Made by a program: the position numbers and the translations under genes
Assembly (NCBI GenBank): GCA_013003335.1
Contig: JABDJT010000562.1
Span: forward strand, 1-7,358
Origin: Verrucomicrobiales bacterium
GTDB lineage: Bacteria > Verrucomicrobiota > Verrucomicrobiia > Verrucomicrobiales > DEV007
Direction of reading: 5' to 3'
DNA: 7,358 nt
Notes under the pieces: generated by a model
Told to the model about the DNA's origin: nothing
What the model saw: the letters and a program-made list of their open reading frames with translations, nothing else
The model's database searches: none
Part shown: positions 5,517 to 7,358 of the stretch, piece by piece
Layout: each line of letters begins with the position of its first letter
How positions within the stretch are numbered: the stretch's first letter is position 1

Positions 5517-7358
5517 ATGAAAAAATTCCGGTTCCACGATCCAACAGGGTTGGTTCATCGAACAGACCCTGTTCCTTCGTTTTTCGCCCTCGCGCTTCTG
5601 TTTTGCCTCCCGGCATTTTCCCAGGAAAAAAAAGCGGAAGAAGGTCCGCCGCCGTGGCCGATCCTGAAACCGGTGGCTGACCAGGAGCCATTACCGGGGA
5701 CCAAAAAATTGACGCTGGAAGGGGATCTTTCGCGGATGCTGGCTGATGGTTGCGACCGGTTTCTCGATGCGCAAATTGCAGCCGCGGCGAAGAATCGGCC
5801 AGCCGATCCCAAGCGGGAACGACTGGTCCAAATGCTCGGCCTTCACCGTGATGAAAAGCCGGATCCGAAAACGAACCGGTTGGAGTTTTACAGTATGCGC
5901 AAAGCGCAGAAGGCCGTGGCCGATGGGTTGTCGGTCTATCATGTTCGGTGGCGGGCCTTCGGCGATGTCCATGGCGACGGTCTCTTGCTCGAACCTGAAG
6001 GCGAAGAAAATCCTGTCCTCGCGGATGTGATTGCGATTCCGGATGCCAGCCAGACGCCCGAAGAAATCGCCGGACTGATCGATGGCGAAACACCGACCCC
6101 GCCTTTCGCGCTGTATCTTGCCCGGCAGGGGTGTCGCGTGCTGGTTCCGACGCTGATCAATCGCGAGGAGAATTTGCCGACCCTGCCGAATCGTGAGTGG
6201 CTGCATCGTCCGGCATTTGAATTGGGGCGGCATTTGATCGGTTACGAAACGCAAAAAATCCTGTCGGGTGTTGATTGCCTGACAAACACACAAAAGGGTG
6301 ACCGGAAAATCGGCGTGATCGGCTGGAGCGAGGGTGGATTGCTGGCTTTGTATTCCGCTGCTCTCGACGACCGGATCGACGCGGCTTTCGTGGCCGGGTA
6401 TTTTGGAAAACGCGAGACGCTCTGGAACGAACCGGCTGAGCACAATATTTTCGGCCTGCTCAACGAATTCGGCGATGCCGAAATCGCCAGCCTGGTGGCG
6501 CCACGCGACTTGTTCCTGGTGAAAGATACGCCGGTTTCGGCCGGGTTTGCTCTTGATGAAAACGGCGAACCGGAACGATTCGACGAACGACCTAAACGGA
6601 AAGGGAAGCCGGGAAAATTCATCGGAGGCATGGATTTCGAGGCCGAAGTGCAAAGACTGACCGGCATGCTCAACGAGAAGGAAAAGGTCGTGGTTTCAGA
6701 TCGCGACATTGCAGAGCACGTCGATGATTTCGTCGAATTGCTCACCGGAAAAGCGGCTCCGGAGTCGAAGAAGACCGGCGACTTCGAATTCAAGAAAATC
6801 TACGCCGACCCGCCGGGCCGCGACCTGATTGCCGAGCGTCACGCCGCCCAGATGGCTGAAATTGAACGGCACAACCAACTCGTGCTGATCAACGCGCAAG
6901 CCGAGCGGATGGACTATTTCAAGGACCTCGACCTGACGGATCTGGAGTCATTTCAGAAAACTATTGAGCCGTTCCGGGACAAGTTCCGCACCGAGGTGAT
7001 CGGCGAGTTTGACCTCGAGAAACTGTCGTTCAACGCGCGGACGCGAAAATACCAGGAGGGACCGAAGACGATCAGCTACGAGGTCGTTCTTGATGTGTTT
7101 GACGATGTAATCGCCTACGGAATCCTGACTTTACCAAAAGATTTCGATCTCGATTCAGGTGAAAAACGGCCCGTGGTGGTTTGTCAGCACGGTCTGGAAG
7201 GCACGCCGCAGGATGTCGTCGGGGAGAAGGGGTTTCGTGCCTATTCCGCATTCGCGACACGGCTGGCCGAGCGCGGATTCATCACGTTCGCGCCGCAGAA
7301 CAACTACAAATATCACGATATTTTTCGCATCCAGCAGTTCAAGGCTCAGTCGATCGGG
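5517..7358 (+). CDS. Exported tandem alpha/beta-hydrolase protein, 3' end cut by window
   Basis: Open from the ATG at 5517 to the window edge, 614 codons with no stop, so the C-terminus is missing. The start is fixed by an in-frame TGA at 5511-5513. A hydrophobic stretch FFALALLFCLPAF (22-34) followed by SQ suggests a signal peptide, with an unusually long n-region. The first alpha/beta-hydrolase unit (about 100-400) has the nucleophile elbow G269-W-S271-E-G-G and a conserved-looking block from G294-Y-F to FGDAEIASLVAPRD (318-331), as in acetyl-xylan-esterase and dienelactone-hydrolase relatives. A second unit begins near residue 500: YEVVLDV, AYGILTLP, then VVVCQHGLEG with H558-G559 as a likely oxyanion-hole motif. 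The second nucleophile would lie beyond the window. It is transcribed away from the lipoprotein gene. Likely an esterase or related hydrolase acting outside the cytoplasm; substrate unknown. Confidence 0.85.
   Translation, partial: MKKFRFHDPTGLVHRTDPVPSFFALALLFCLPAFSQEKKAEEGPPPWPILKPVADQEPLPGTKKLTLEGDLSRMLADGCDRFLDAQIAAAAKNRPADPKRERLVQMLGLHRDEKPDPKTNRLEFYSMRKAQKAVADGLSVYHVRWRAFGDVHGDGLLLEPEGEENPVLADVIAIPDASQTPEEIAGLIDGETPTPPFALYLARQGCRVLVPTLINREENLPTLPNREWLHRPAFELGRHLIGYETQKILSGVDCLTNTQKGDRKIGVIGWSEGGLLALYSAALDDRIDAAFVAGYFGKRETLWNEPAEHNIFGLLNEFGDAEIASLVAPRDLFLVKDTPVSAGFALDENGEPERFDERPKRKGKPGKFIGGMDFEAEVQRLTGMLNEKEKVVVSDRDIAEHVDDFVELLTGKAAPESKKTGDFEFKKIYADPPGRDLIAERHAAQMAEIERHNQLVLINAQAERMDYFKDLDLTDLESFQKTIEPFRDKFRTEVIGEFDLEKLSFNARTRKYQEGPKTISYEVVLDVFDDVIAYGILTLPKDFDLDSGEKRPVVVCQHGLEGTPQDVVGEKGFRAYSAFATRLAERGFITFAPQNNYKYHDIFRIQQFKAQSIG
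5541..5586. repeat. Palindromic repeat copy inside the signal-peptide coding region
   Basis: AACAGGGT at 5543-5550 pairs perfectly with ACCCTGTT at 5566-5573. Inside, GTTC (5553-5556) pairs with GAAC (5560-5563) around a three-base loop, giving an interrupted 12-pair stem. Bases 5561-5586 match window bases 1-26 at 22 of 26 positions in direct orientation, and CAACAGGGTTGGTT at 5542-5555 is the exact reverse complement of bases 1-14. The palindrome codes for about residues 9-19 of the hydrolase, within the overlong n-region of its signal peptide. A dispersed palindromic element is one reading; chance similarity cannot be excluded with two copies. Confidence 0.4.

Noticed and set aside
5181..5558. 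Minus-strand frame with a Gly/Ala-rich stretch (GAGIGTASGIGDVITSGLNAG) across the divergent region
   Set aside because: It overlaps the well-supported lipoprotein N-terminus in another frame and the hydrolase start on the other strand. It has no signal or family match and becomes low-quality sequence after the Gly-rich part.
5691..6653. Minus-strand open frame of 320 codons antisense to the hydrolase
   Set aside because: It lies opposite the GWSEGG-containing hydrolase region and has an Arg/Phe/Gln-rich composition without motifs, typical of a shadow frame.

Overview
The window holds five protein genes and almost no spare DNA. It looks like a chromosomal segment from a GC-moderate Gram-negative bacterium of the Planctomycetota-Verrucomicrobiota group, with Verrucomicrobiota the better guess. 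The reasons are the mix of families (Gfo/Idh/MocA oxidoreductase, PHP/DUF3604-like protein, tandem alpha/beta hydrolase, secreted M14-like peptidase), the lack of clear Shine-Dalgarno sequences, and a DGR-x-V/L...G...HSDGI...LPEHLQ-type segment in the lipoprotein that resembles one I associate with verrucomicrobial exported proteins. This placement is inference; no rRNA or other marker gene is present.

Layout: (1) 30-1640, plus strand, a secreted M14-like zinc carboxypeptidase homologue. (2) It converges, with a gap of only four bases, on a minus-strand block running 5419 to 1645: a coiled-coil lipoprotein (4475-5419), a PHP-superfamily/DUF3604-like protein (2895-4433) and a Gfo/Idh/MocA-type NAD(P)-dependent oxidoreductase (1645-2898). 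The last two overlap by four bases (ATGA), so they are very probably co-translated. (3) A 97-bp divergent intergenic region (5420-5516) separates the lipoprotein gene from (4) a large exported alpha/beta-hydrolase gene on the plus strand, which starts at 5517 and is still open at the right edge (614 codons visible). That protein appears to hold two alpha/beta-hydrolase units in tandem.

How the genes might work together: three products are predicted to be exported or membrane-anchored (peptidase, lipoprotein, hydrolase) and two are predicted to be cytoplasmic (PHP-like protein, oxidoreductase). The coupled cytoplasmic pair suggests a small catabolic or modifying step on a sugar, polyol or related compound, but no substrate can be read from the sequence. 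The most unexpected non-coding signal is a 22/26-nt similarity between the extreme left edge (1-26) and a palindromic stretch (5541-5586) inside the signal-peptide region of the hydrolase gene. It could be a dispersed palindromic repeat that has entered a reading frame. No RNA gene, CRISPR array, insertion sequence or phage gene was seen.
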